From CAZGUG01 sp964625335 (GTDB lineage: Bacteria; Bacillota; Clostridia; Ch29), in NCBI GenBank assembly GCA_964625335.1, contig CAZVBE010000009.1, forward strand, positions 1-64,000: a DNA stretch of 64,000 nt, in the 5' to 3' direction. Below, piece by piece: positions 41,942-49,925 of the stretch. The notes under the pieces are model-generated. The model did not search any database and was not told where the DNA came from. It saw only the letters and a program-made list of their open reading frames with translations. The first letter of the stretch is position 1. The number at the start of each line of letters is the position of its first letter. Position numbers and translations under genes: made by a program.

Positions 41942-43846
41942 CTGCCTGTACTATCATGTACTAATCTTATCAAAAGTTATGGTGTGGAATCAATATTAAA
42001 TAATATTAATTTTTATATACATCCCCGCGACAGGATCGGAGTTGTTGGAAACAACGGAGCGGGCAAGTCTACTCTGTTCAGGATAATCGCAGGGATTGAG
42101 CCTCCTGATTCCGGCAGCATAAATGTGATTGGCGGCGCTACCGTAGGTTTTCTCCCGCAGCACCCCGACTTTGAACCCGACGTTAAGGTATGGGAGCATC
42201 TTGTAAAAAACTTCGCACATCTTACCCAAATGGAAAACCGGATTAGGGAGCTCGAAATCCTTATGTCCCAGGTAAACGGCCGGGAACTGAAACAGCTTAT
42301 GAAGGAATATGGAGATATTACCGAAACCTTTGCCCAAAGCGGCGGCTATGAATATAAGAGCCTGATTCGGGGAGCCCTCAGGGGCCTGGGTATACAGGAA
42401 AGCCAGTTCCGGATGCCCTTAGGGCTTTTAAGCGGCGGACAGCAGACCAGGGTAGCTTTGGCGGAATTGCTGCTTAGAAAACACCACCTTCTGCTTTTGG
42501 ATGAACCTACAAACTATCTGGACATAGAAGCCGTGGAATGGCTGGAGGGCTTTTTATCCGAATATGACGGAGCAGTTATGATAATATCCCATGACAGGTA
42601 CTTTCTGGACAGGGTGTGCACCAGGACCTTTGAGATTAGCGACGCCAACCTGTTTGAATTCCGGGGCAACTACTCGGATTATGTTTATCAAAAACAGGTG
42701 ATGCTTGAGGTGGAAACCAGACACTATAAAGACCAGCAAAGGGAAATAAAAAGACAGCAGGAAGTCATCCGCAGGCTGAAATCCTATAACAGGCAGAAAA
42801 CGGTAAAAAGGGCCAACAGCCGGGAGAAGCTTCTTTCGCGTATCCAGCCCCTGGACAAACCCGGGGAGGATACCGGGAAAGTCGATATAAGACTGGATCC
42901 GCTTATAAAAAGCGGCAGAAATGTGCTGGCCCTTGAGGATGTTTCGATGGCTTTTTCAAAAAACCATCTATTTGACGGTGTAAACCTTAGGGTTTACCGC
43001 GGAGAAATAATAGGCATAATAGGCCCCAACGGAATTGGAAAAACCACGCTGTTTAATATTATATCCGGCAAATTGGAGCCTGCCTCCGGCAAAATTATAA
43101 GGGGGCATAATACCAATATTGAATACTACCACCAGCAGCAGGAAAATATAAATCCTGCCAATACGGTGCTGGATGAGGTTTGGGAGCAAAACCCCGACCT
43201 AAGCAATACCGCAACCAGGAATCTACTGGCTGCCTTTTTATTCAGCGGGGATGATGTATATAAAAAAATAGACTGCCTCAGCGGCGGTGAAAAAAGCCGG
43301 GTAGCCCTTGCAAAGCTTATGCTGTCCCGTTCCAATCTGCTACTGTTGGATGAACCGACAAACCATCTTGACATACAATCAAGGGAAGTGCTGGAGGATG
43401 CCCTTATAGACTATACAGGCACTGTGCTGGTGATATCCCATGACAGGTATTTTCTTGACCGGGTTACCACAAAAACCGCACAGTTCACTCCACAGGGTAT
43501 AACCCTTTATCATGGCAACTACAGCTACTACAAAATGAAAAAACAGCAGCAGGAGGAAGCGGAAAAACAGAAACCGAGGAACACCCAAACCAAAACGGCC
43601 CTTAAACAACAGAAGAAAAAGGAAAAGGAAGAAAGGGAGCTCAAAAAGCATGAGAAGGGGAAAATACTAAGACTGGAACAGGAAATAACCCGGTATGAAG
43701 AAGAAATACTCCGCCTGGAGCACCGGATGTGTCAGCCGGAAGTATATTCCGACCCGGATGAAATAAGAAAACTTACCACCACTTCGAAGGAACTTAAGGA
43801 AAAATTGGAGGAACTTTATAAGCGATGGGAAGAAGCTGTGGAATAG
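41942..43846 (+). CDS. ABC-F family ATPase
   Basis: 634 residues if translation starts at CTG 41942, which is 6 nt after AAAGGGGTG and where the family N-terminus ([M]PVLSCTNLIKSYG) begins. The nearest standard start, GTG 41933, overlaps that site. Two ABC modules: Walker A GNNGAGKST and GPNGIGKTT, signatures LSGGQQTRVALAEL and LSGGEKSRVALAKL, Walker B LLLLDEPTNYLD and LLLLDEPTNHLD, separated by a helical linker (YKDQQREIKRQQEVIRRLKSYNRQKTVKR). A Lys/Glu-rich coiled C-terminus. Soluble ribosome-associated translation factor class; an antibiotic-resistance role is possible but not shown. Confidence 0.9.
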   Translation: MPVLSCTNLIKSYGVESILNNINFYIHPRDRIGVVGNNGAGKSTLFRIIAGIEPPDSGSINVIGGATVGFLPQHPDFEPDVKVWEHLVKNFAHLTQMENRIRELEILMSQVNGRELKQLMKEYGDITETFAQSGGYEYKSLIRGALRGLGIQESQFRMPLGLLSGGQQTRVALAELLLRKHHLLLLDEPTNYLDIEAVEWLEGFLSEYDGAVMIISHDRYFLDRVCTRTFEISDANLFEFRGNYSDYVYQKQVMLEVETRHYKDQQREIKRQQEVIRRLKSYNRQKTVKRANSREKLLSRIQPLDKPGEDTGKVDIRLDPLIKSGRNVLALEDVSMAFSKNHLFDGVNLRVYRGEIIGIIGPNGIGKTTLFNIISGKLEPASGKIIRGHNTNIEYYHQQQENINPANTVLDEVWEQNPDLSNTATRNLLAAFLFSGDDVYKKIDCLSGGEKSRVALAKLMLSRSNLLLLDEPTNHLDIQSREVLEDALIDYTGTVLVISHDRYFLDRVTTKTAQFTPQGITLYHGNYSYYKMKKQQQEEAEKQKPRNTQTKTALKQQKKKEKEERELKKHEKGKILRLEQEITRYEEEILRLEHRMCQPEVYSDPDEIRKLTTTSKELKEKLEELYKRWEEAVE

Positions 43847-43890
43847 ACAGCCGCATAACTAAAGCTCCTGTTTATGTAATGGACAGCCTG

Positions 43891-44877
43891 CTACCGGCTG
43901 TAAAAACGGTTTTCGAATTCATGCTTAATTTTATCCGGGGACAACCCGGCAGATAAAAGGACTATCAGCTTTATCCTGGCTTTCCACGCCGAAAGGTCTT
44001 CCCCCAGTATTACTCCCAGGTTTCTAAGATGCTTTTCTCCCCCCTCGTATCCATAGGTGTCGGTCAGAAGCCTGCCCATCGGCACCCTTGAGGTCAGCAC
44101 AACCGGCAGCCCCGTTTCCAGGGCTTTTTTTATGCCGTCCAGCATCCCGGGAGTCACATGACCTCCCCCCAGAGCCTCTATTACAATCCCCGCCGCACCC
44201 TTTTCCATACTGCTGTATATCATACTTGAATCGGCACCTATATAGCTGTTTATTATGTCTACCCTTTTATCGGCAGCAACTGCTGCATATTTGGCCGCCA
44301 TAACAGGCATTCTGTACCAGATAACCCTGTCATTGTTTATAACGCCAAGCGGCCCGAATTCCAGGCTCTTAAATGTATCTACCCGGGATCTGTGGAATTT
44401 CGTGGCCTCCCTGGCGGCAATAATCTCAGACGCAAATACTATGACGACCCCCATACCGTGGGTTCTGTCGTCCGCCGCGGTGAGTATGGCATCCGACAGA
44501 TTGACCGGCCCGTCCGGGCTGATCAATGAAGGATTTCTCTGGGCGCCTGTTAAAACCACAGATATGTCCCCACGGAAGGTAATATCTATAAAATATGCCG
44601 TTTCTTCCATTGTATCGGTACCATGGGTTATAACCACCCCCGAGAAACCTTTGTCTTCCAGTTGCCCGATAAAATTATTAAGCTGTATAAGGTCATCCAT
44701 GGTTAGATATGAACTGGGAACATTCCTGAACGAAAAAACCTCAACGGCAGCCCTGTCCTTCAGCGAAGGTATTGCAGCCATAAGTTCTTTGCCGTCAAGG
44801 ACAGGGTTTACGAGCCCCGTATGATTGGCCTTCATGGCAATGGTGCCTCCTGTGGTAACTACAGCAATTTTTTTTAT
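43891..44877 (-). CDS. Asparaginase (type I/II family), apparent AUA start
   Basis: 328 residues when read from ATA 44877, which gives [M]KKIAVVTTGGTIAMKANHTG, the standard asparaginase N-terminus with catalytic Thr12 (TGGTI). GGGGGG lies 8 nt upstream of the ATA. The first ATG (44835) would remove Thr12 and the whole first strand. The second catalytic set is VITHGTDTMEETAYF (Thr, Asp); FGPLGVINNDRV and GAAGIVIEALGGGHV follow. Hydrolyses asparagine to aspartate. Either AUA is used as start, or the gene has lost its ATG by a G-to-A change. It follows a GntR gene on the same strand. Confidence 0.8.
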   Translation of the reverse strand: MKKIAVVTTGGTIAMKANHTGLVNPVLDGKELMAAIPSLKDRAAVEVFSFRNVPSSYLTMDDLIQLNNFIGQLEDKGFSGVVITHGTDTMEETAYFIDITFRGDISVVLTGAQRNPSLISPDGPVNLSDAILTAADDRTHGMGVVIVFASEIIAAREATKFHRSRVDTFKSLEFGPLGVINNDRVIWYRMPVMAAKYAAVAADKRVDIINSYIGADSSMIYSSMEKGAAGIVIEALGGGHVTPGMLDGIKKALETGLPVVLTSRVPMGRLLTDTYGYEGGEKHLRNLGVILGEDLSAWKARIKLIVLLSAGLSPDKIKHEFENRFYSR

Positions 44878-44970
44878 AACAAACGCCCCCCGTTAAGACA
44901 TTATTTATCGTCAAATCAACCCGGTGGAAGCCGGGTTCATAATTCCATGTTATGCTCTGCCCATTCTTCT

Positions 44971-45630
44971 CTATTCCCTGGGCATTTTTTCCACGTTCAT
45001 CCTCGAATTTCTGATATGTTCCACCATAACCCTTTCTCCCGTTTCGATATCCCTGTCCTTAAAGGCCTCAACTATCGACTTGTGTTCCTTGAGCGATTGT
45101 TTTGCCCTGCCCGGAGTTTTCAGCGAAGCAAGGCGTATGTTCTCAATATAATACTGGAAATCGCTTAACACCTGCTTTAACGGTCTGCTGTTGGTTGAAT
45201 TAAATATTATGTCATGGAACTGCGAATTCAACCGGCCTACCTGGTCAAGGTCACCCTTGCCCGTGTAGAACTCCATCAGTTCACATATATCCTCCAGTTC
45301 CTTCAGGGCTTCTTTGTCCATTCTTTCAATTGCCCAACGGGCTGCCAGGCCTTCCAGGGACTCCCGTATCGCATATATATCCTCAATGTCCTGTCTGGAA
45401 ATACCCTCCACAAATACTCCCTTATTGGGAATACATGATACAAGGCCCTCCAGCTCCAGCTGCCTTACAGCTTCCCGCACAGGCGTCCGGCTGACACCCA
45501 TCTCTTCGGCCAGTTTCAATTCAACAAGACTGTCTCCTTCTTTGTACCTGCCATCCAGAATATCCTGACGAAGCTTATGAAAAATCTTTTCCCGCAGAGA
45601 ATATCCGCCCCGGCTAACCTCTTTTTTCAT
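44971..45630 (-). CDS. GntR/FadR-subfamily transcriptional regulator
   Basis: 219 residues from ATG 45630. A longer frame would overlap the promoter, so the shorter start is preferred although the GGAGG is 14 nt away. N-terminal winged helix (LREKIFHKLRQDILDGRYKEGDSLVELKLAEEMGVSRTPVREAVRQLELEGLV); C-terminal FCD ligand domain (about 85-210). It sits 93 nt upstream of asparaginase and could regulate it and itself through TGTATACA. Confidence 0.9.
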   Translation of the reverse strand: MKKEVSRGGYSLREKIFHKLRQDILDGRYKEGDSLVELKLAEEMGVSRTPVREAVRQLELEGLVSCIPNKGVFVEGISRQDIEDIYAIRESLEGLAARWAIERMDKEALKELEDICELMEFYTGKGDLDQVGRLNSQFHDIIFNSTNSRPLKQVLSDFQYYIENIRLASLKTPGRAKQSLKEHKSIVEAFKDRDIETGERVMVEHIRNSRMNVEKMPRE

Positions 45631-45658
45631 GGCTGCATCGATAACCTCCTTTATTATT

Positions 45659-45687
45659 ATTGTATACAGTATAGAAAATAATGTCAA
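45659..45687 (-). promoter_or_regulatory. Promoter of the GntR gene with TGTATACA operator
   Basis: TTGACA (45682-45687), 17-bp spacer, TACAAT (45659-45664). The palindrome TGTATACA (45661-45668) overlaps the -10, as expected for autoregulation by a FadR-type GntR protein. Confidence 0.75.
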
Positions 45688-45700
45688 TGGAACTCCCTAG

Positions 45701-45755
45701 ATTGTCAACCTTAATAATTTTTATGGTTGACAATCTCCCGTTTTGTACCTATAAT
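45701..45755 (+). promoter_or_regulatory. BirA-type operator overlapping the bioY promoter
   Basis: ATTGTCAACC-N14-GGTTGACAAT (45701-45734) resembles the biotin operator bound by BirA. Its right half contains the -35 TTGACA (45727-45732), followed after 17 bp by TATAAT (45750-45755). Repression of bioY when biotin is plentiful is the expected logic. Confidence 0.85.
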
Positions 45756-45837
45756 TAAAAAGTAAGCCCAACCACCGCACCGGAATTCAAAGGATTATGT
45801 CGAAACAACCAACATCGGTTAAGGAGGAATGCATATA

Positions 45838-46398
45838 ATGAAGACCAGGGAAATGATACTGGTATCTATGTTCGCCGCACTTACTGCCATTTTCGCACAG
45901 TTTACAATCCCGCTTCCCTTCAGCCCGGTACCTATAACGATGCAGGAACTGGCGGTATGCCTCGCCGCGGCAATACTCGGGAGCCGGCTGGCAGTACTCT
46001 CTCAGCTAATATACATAGCAGTCGGAATAATCGGAATGCCCGTTTTCTCCGGGGGCACCTCCGGTCTTGCCCAGTTGATGGGCCCTACCGGGGGCTATAT
46101 AACAGGTTTTTTGCTCTCTTCCTTCGTCATCGGAAGGATTGTGGAGCAAAGGCCCCTTCCCACGGTACGCAGAACCTTTCTTGCCATGCTGTGCGGCCTG
46201 CTTGTAATCTATACCTGCGGCATGCTCCAACTCTCGCTGGTAGCGGGAATAACCCTTAAGGCCGCTTTTATGTCCGGAGTAGTTCCCTTTATAGGCATGG
46301 CCATTATTAAGATAGTCCTGGGCGCAACCGTTGCCCGCTCGGTAAGGACAGTTCTGATAAGACAAAACCTCTTATACATGCCGCGTCAAAATATTTAA
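45838..46398 (+). CDS. bioY: Biotin transporter substrate-binding component BioY
   Basis: 186 residues from ATG 45838, 10 nt after GGAGG (ATG 45829 is too close). Six hydrophobic segments. BioY signatures IPLPFSPVPITMQELAVCLAAAILGSR, GIIGMPVFSGGTSGLAQLMGPTGGYITGF and a C-terminal VPFIGMAIIKIVLGA. S-component of an ECF transporter; the shared EcfAAT module is not in the window. The BirA-like operator supports biotin as substrate. Confidence 0.93.
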   Translation: MKTREMILVSMFAALTAIFAQFTIPLPFSPVPITMQELAVCLAAAILGSRLAVLSQLIYIAVGIIGMPVFSGGTSGLAQLMGPTGGYITGFLLSSFVIGRIVEQRPLPTVRRTFLAMLCGLLVIYTCGMLQLSLVAGITLKAAFMSGVVPFIGMAIIKIVLGATVARSVRTVLIRQNLLYMPRQNI

Positions 46399-46403
46399 TG
46401 TTA

Positions 46404-46435
46404 ACGGCCCTCATGAAATCCGCGGGCCTTTTTTT
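46404..46435 (+). terminator. bioY terminator
   Basis: GGCCC...GGGCC stem (46406-46410, 46424-46428) followed by seven T. Confidence 0.7.
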
Positions 46436-46467
46436 AGTTGCATAAATTTTATGAAACCACCTGCTAT

Positions 46468-46580
46468 TGTGGATAAGTATTTTACTGTTTCCACACCTTA
46501 TCCACAATGTCCACATTATTATCCACAAGAATACAAGGGGTCTTAGAAATTTTCAGGAAGGCATGTCCACATTATCCACA
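46468..46580. promoter_or_regulatory. DnaA-box cluster
   Basis: Four perfect TTATCCACA boxes in 113 bp: 46468-46476 (reverse), 46498-46506, 46519-46527 and 46572-46580, plus TGTCCACAT near-matches. Far denser than chance. It lies between bioY and the 3' end of tsaD, with no replication genes near. Probably a DnaA titration or control site rather than the origin. Confidence 0.8.
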
Positions 46581-46639
46581 TATTTCACATATGATTTATT
46601 GACATGAACCGTCCAAAAAGGTAAACATAAACCGATTAA

Positions 46640-47707
46640 TTAATAAGAATCAATTTCCATTGATGCCATGGCATTTAACGTGAGAGAGCTTACCAGCCCC
46701 CTGCGCAGCCTGTAATAACCGGCACATCCAATCATGGCAGCATTGTCGGTGCAAAGCAGCTTTGAAGGATATATAAGCCGTATGCCCTGTCCGGCACACC
46801 GGCTGTCCAACTCCTTACGCAGCCGGCTGTTTGACGCCACTCCGCCTGCAATGGCCACAACCTTGGCTTTGCATTTTTGGGCAGCCATAAGCGTCTTGTT
46901 GGCAAGCACCTCCACCACGGCATTTTGAAAACTGGCGGCTATATCGGCTCTGTTTATTTCCTCGTCCCTTTGCCTGCACATATTGAGGTGGTTAAGAACC
47001 GCAGTCTTAAGACCGCTGAAACTAAAATCCAAGCTCCCTGCCTCGAGGTAAGTCCTGGGAAAATCCACCGCCTCCGGGTCTCCCTTTTCGGCAAGCCTTT
47101 CAACCAGCGGCCCGCCGGGATATCCCAGTTCCAAAGCCCGGGCAACCTTGTCAAAGGCTTCGCCTGCCGCATCATCCCTCGTTCTGCCCAGTATCTGATA
47201 TTCGCCGTACTCCCTTACATTCACCAGATGGCTGTGACCTCCGGAAGCCACCAGACATACAAAGGGCGGCTCCATAGCCCTGTGTTCAAGATAATTGGCG
47301 CAAATATGCCCCTCTATGTGATGAACGCCGGTAAGGGGTACATCCAGGGCAAAGGCCATCGCCTTGGCATACGAAACCCCCACCAGCAGTGCGCCTACCA
47401 GACCCGGACCGTGGGTTACTGCTATGGCGTCAATATCCTGCAGCCTGGTGTGTGCCATTTGCAGTGCCTCCTCTATAACATAGTCAATCAGTTCGATATG
47501 CTTTCTGGAGGCGATCTCAGGAACCACTCCACCGTACCTTTTATGTATATCCACCTGCGACGAAATGACGTTTGACAGCATCTCCCTGCCGTTGAAAATT
47601 ACCGCACAGGAAGTTTCATCGCACGAAGTCTCTACTGCCAGGATTTTTGTGTCTTCCCTGCCATCAAATTTATTAAGTTTTTCTGCTGCCCTTTGTATAT
47701 AACCCAT
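46640..47707 (-). CDS. tsaD: tRNA t6A transferase TsaD
   Basis: 355 residues from ATG 47707 (GGAGAAGGAGAAAG upstream); the longer frame would overlap the preceding small gene. Transfers threonylcarbamoyl to A37 of tRNAs. ILAVETSCDETSCAVI, metal-binding VVPEIASRKHIE, GPGLVGALLVGVSYAKA and HHIEGHICA, and IAGGVASNSRLR near the C-terminus. Partners tsaB and tsaE are 1 kb upstream on the same strand. Confidence 0.95.
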   Translation of the reverse strand: MGYIQRAAEKLNKFDGREDTKILAVETSCDETSCAVIFNGREMLSNVISSQVDIHKRYGGVVPEIASRKHIELIDYVIEEALQMAHTRLQDIDAIAVTHGPGLVGALLVGVSYAKAMAFALDVPLTGVHHIEGHICANYLEHRAMEPPFVCLVASGGHSHLVNVREYGEYQILGRTRDDAAGEAFDKVARALELGYPGGPLVERLAEKGDPEAVDFPRTYLEAGSLDFSFSGLKTAVLNHLNMCRQRDEEINRADIAASFQNAVVEVLANKTLMAAQKCKAKVVAIAGGVASNSRLRKELDSRCAGQGIRLIYPSKLLCTDNAAMIGCAGYYRLRRGLVSSLTLNAMASMEIDSY

Positions 47708-47741
47708 CAGCTTTCTCCTTCTCCAGAAATTCACATATATA

Positions 47742-47921
47742 TTATACACCATGGCGGTAAAAGATAAAAATATCGCACTCTCCGTCGTTCCAGTTTACAC
47801 AAAACCGGCAGTCCGGGTAATAAATGGTATCAAGATTGTTCAATAAGGATATGCCGAAATTCTGGCTTTCGGCAACAGAGCAGTATTCGGGGCACCTGGA
47901 AGCTATATCTTTATGTTTCAT
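47742..47921 (-). CDS. Small cysteine-rich protein
   Basis: 59 residues from ATG 47921, with GGAAGGTGG about 6 nt upstream. Five cysteines: CPEYC near the start and CRFCVNWNDGEC in the middle, a pattern suited to a zinc or Fe-S site. Ends DIFIFYRHGV. No family recognised. 34 nt before tsaD and possibly co-transcribed with it. Confidence 0.55.
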   Translation of the reverse strand: MKHKDIASRCPEYCSVAESQNFGISLLNNLDTIYYPDCRFCVNWNDGECDIFIFYRHGV

Positions 47922-48054
47922 ACAACCACCTTCCTTAAGCCGTTTGGTATTAGCTTCTGTAGCCGGGAATATAATATACCCCAAACCTCATCAGCCGGGG
48001 ACTTTCCGCAGCGATATGTCCCTATTGATAAATCAGCAAAAGGAGGGAAGTAAT

Positions 48055-48261
48055 ATGGCAAAGCAAAGAAAAACCCTGACCGAAAGGGCCTATGGAACGA
48101 ATGTGCTGTCTGATGCGGCTCTTTCCAGAATAGAGAGCCTGCAGGGCACAAACCTTATGCCTCAAAACACCGACTTTGAACAGCTGAAAAGTCTGGCAGG
48201 TCCCGAAAAAGAAAAAAATTCCTCGCTCCCGGAGGGTGAGGATGATCCGGACGGGAAGTGA
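48055..48261 (+). CDS. Small acidic-tailed hypothetical protein
   Basis: 68 residues from ATG 48055 with a strong AAAGGAGGG site. MAKQRKTLTERAYGTNVLSDAALSRIES then a Gln/Leu region and an acidic end (PEGEDDPDGK). No domain, cysteine or membrane segment. Divergent from the gene at 47742. Function unknown. Confidence 0.55.
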   Translation: MAKQRKTLTERAYGTNVLSDAALSRIESLQGTNLMPQNTDFEQLKSLAGPEKEKNSSLPEGEDDPDGK

Positions 48262-48305
48262 CATGCTGCCACCCGCAGGGGCAGACAGTCTGATGTCACG
48301 GTAAA

Positions 48306-48752
48306 TCAGACCTCAAGCCACATAATAATAGCGTCTTCATTGATATCCGAATAATACCCCTTTCTAATGCCCGCCTTAACGAACCCCAAATCCTCATACA
48401 GCTTTAAGGCAATGTGATTGCTTGCCCTTACCTCAAGGGTAAAGCTGTCTATTTTACGGGAAATGCCGTATTCAATCATCCCCCTAATGAGTATTTTGCC
48501 TATTCCTTTGCGCCGGTACTCCGGATGCACCGCGAGATTTGTGATATGAGCCTCATTAAGGATAAGCCACATCCCCCCATAGGCTGCCACCCTGCTGTTG
48601 TCCCTGACAGTAATGTAATGGGCAAACCTGTTGGCGGTCAGCTCCTGTACAAAGGCCTCCCTTGACCAGGGTATTGTAAAGCTCAGGCTTTCTATTTCCT
48701 GTATCTGGTCCAGGTCTTCGATAAGCATTGGCATTATCCGAAGCTCCTTCAT
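48306..48752 (-). CDS. rimI: Ribosomal-protein-alanine acetyltransferase RimI
   Basis: 148 residues, a single GNAT domain. Acetyl-CoA loop VHPEYRRKGIGKILI, then LEVRASNHIALKLYEDLGFVKAGIRKGYY, the RimI signature. Acetylates the N-terminus of S18 or other proteins. Its start overlaps the tsaB end by 4 nt, the common tsaE-tsaB-rimI arrangement. Confidence 0.92.
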   Translation of the reverse strand: MKELRIMPMLIEDLDQIQEIESLSFTIPWSREAFVQELTANRFAHYITVRDNSRVAAYGGMWLILNEAHITNLAVHPEYRRKGIGKILIRGMIEYGISRKIDSFTLEVRASNHIALKLYEDLGFVKAGIRKGYYSDINEDAIIMWLEV

Positions 48753-49465
48753 TTCTTATCTCTCCTGCAAACCTTTTTATCATATTCCCTCTCGGCCTGG
48801 GATTTTCTCAGGTAGAAGGGCACAAACCCGTCACCGCTCCCGCCTTCTCCGCGTTTTAAGGCCTCCATCGCCAGCTCCGCTATCGAAGATGCCCTTTGCC
48901 TGTCGGCGTTCCGGGGAGCGAACCGGGCCCGAACTCCCAGTGTGCTTTGAATGAGTTCCCGGTGTACCGGGACCCCATCCCCTAAGAATATCACCATTTC
49001 CTCCCTTGCCTTGAGTCCTTCCAGCAGCTCGGACAGGGCCACAGCGCAGTGGGGTTTTAATTTATAGAAATTTCCCTGGTCCCATTTGTATAAAGCCGTA
49101 TATACCTGGTTTCTCCTGGCATCCATTATGGGACATATTATTCCCTGACAGTAGGGAAGGTTGAAAGCCAAACCGTCAAGGGTAGGAACCCCTATCAGTT
49201 TTTTGTTATGGGCATGGGCCAGTCCCTTTGCAGTGGCGCCGCCTATCCTAAGGCCTGTGAAGGAGCCGGGTCCGCTGGATACCGCAATTGCGTCAATTTC
49301 CTCTATATTTATCCCGCAGCTTTCCAGCAGTTCCTCAATAATCGGCATAAGCTGCTCCGAATGGGTCTTTTCATGATTAATTATGTACTCGGCCGCCAGC
49401 TTTTCCTCATCCATTATGGCAGCGGAAGCCACCATTGAAGAAGTATCAATCGCCAGTATTTTCAT
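48749..49465 (-). CDS. tsaB: tRNA t6A biosynthesis protein TsaB
   Basis: 238 residues. Inactive TsaD paralogue that scaffolds the t6A complex. ILAIDTSSMVASAAIM, EKTHSEQLMPIIEELL, and AVSSGPGSFTGLRIGGATAKGLAH are diagnostic. Overlaps tsaE by 20 nt and rimI by 4 nt. Confidence 0.94.
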   Translation of the reverse strand: MKILAIDTSSMVASAAIMDEEKLAAEYIINHEKTHSEQLMPIIEELLESCGINIEEIDAIAVSSGPGSFTGLRIGGATAKGLAHAHNKKLIGVPTLDGLAFNLPYCQGIICPIMDARRNQVYTALYKWDQGNFYKLKPHCAVALSELLEGLKAREEMVIFLGDGVPVHRELIQSTLGVRARFAPRNADRQRASSIAELAMEALKRGEGGSGDGFVPFYLRKSQAEREYDKKVCRRDKK

Positions 49466-49925
49466 TTCTTCTCACCCTTTCCACAAGCGTCCGGTATATT
49501 TCTCCCGCCGTCAGTTCTATAAACCTTGCAGATTCGGATTCTGCCAGCCTCGCCAGCCCTATCCTGATGCAGTCCCGGGGCATCAGGTTCTTTGCCCGGG
49601 ATGCCCATTCGATTACCGATACCCCCTGTCCATATATGAGGTCTTCTCCGCCGATATGATACAGCTCCTCCTCATCCTCCAGACGGTAAAGGTCAAAATG
49701 GTACAGCGGAATTGTCCCGGAATACTCGTTGATAAGCGTATAGGTAGGGCTGGTAACATAGCAGTCGATATCCATGCCTTTGGCAATGCCCTGGGTTAAT
49801 ACCGTTTTACCTGCGCCAAGTTCTCCCTCAAGGCATACCACATCGCCGGGCTCTAACAGCTGTCCCAGACGCATTCCAAACTCCAAAGTGTCCCGGGGAC
49901 AGGTACTGACAAAAGAATATTTCAT
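49446..49925 (-). CDS. tsaE: tRNA t6A biosynthesis ATPase TsaE
   Basis: 159 residues. Small P-loop ATPase of the t6A complex: GELGAGKTVLTQGIAKG (Walker A), SPTYTLINEY, and PLYHFDLYRLEDEEEL. Directly abuts the stop of the amidohydrolase gene upstream (no gap) and overlaps tsaB. Confidence 0.94.
   Translation of the reverse strand: MKYSFVSTCPRDTLEFGMRLGQLLEPGDVVCLEGELGAGKTVLTQGIAKGMDIDCYVTSPTYTLINEYSGTIPLYHFDLYRLEDEEELYHIGGEDLIYGQGVSVIEWASRAKNLMPRDCIRIGLARLAESESARFIELTAGEIYRTLVERVRRNENTGD

Noticed and set aside
46468..46580. Chromosome origin oriC
   Set aside because: No dnaA, dnaN, rpmH, parAB or similar neighbours and no obvious AT-rich unwinding element; a DnaA control site fits better.
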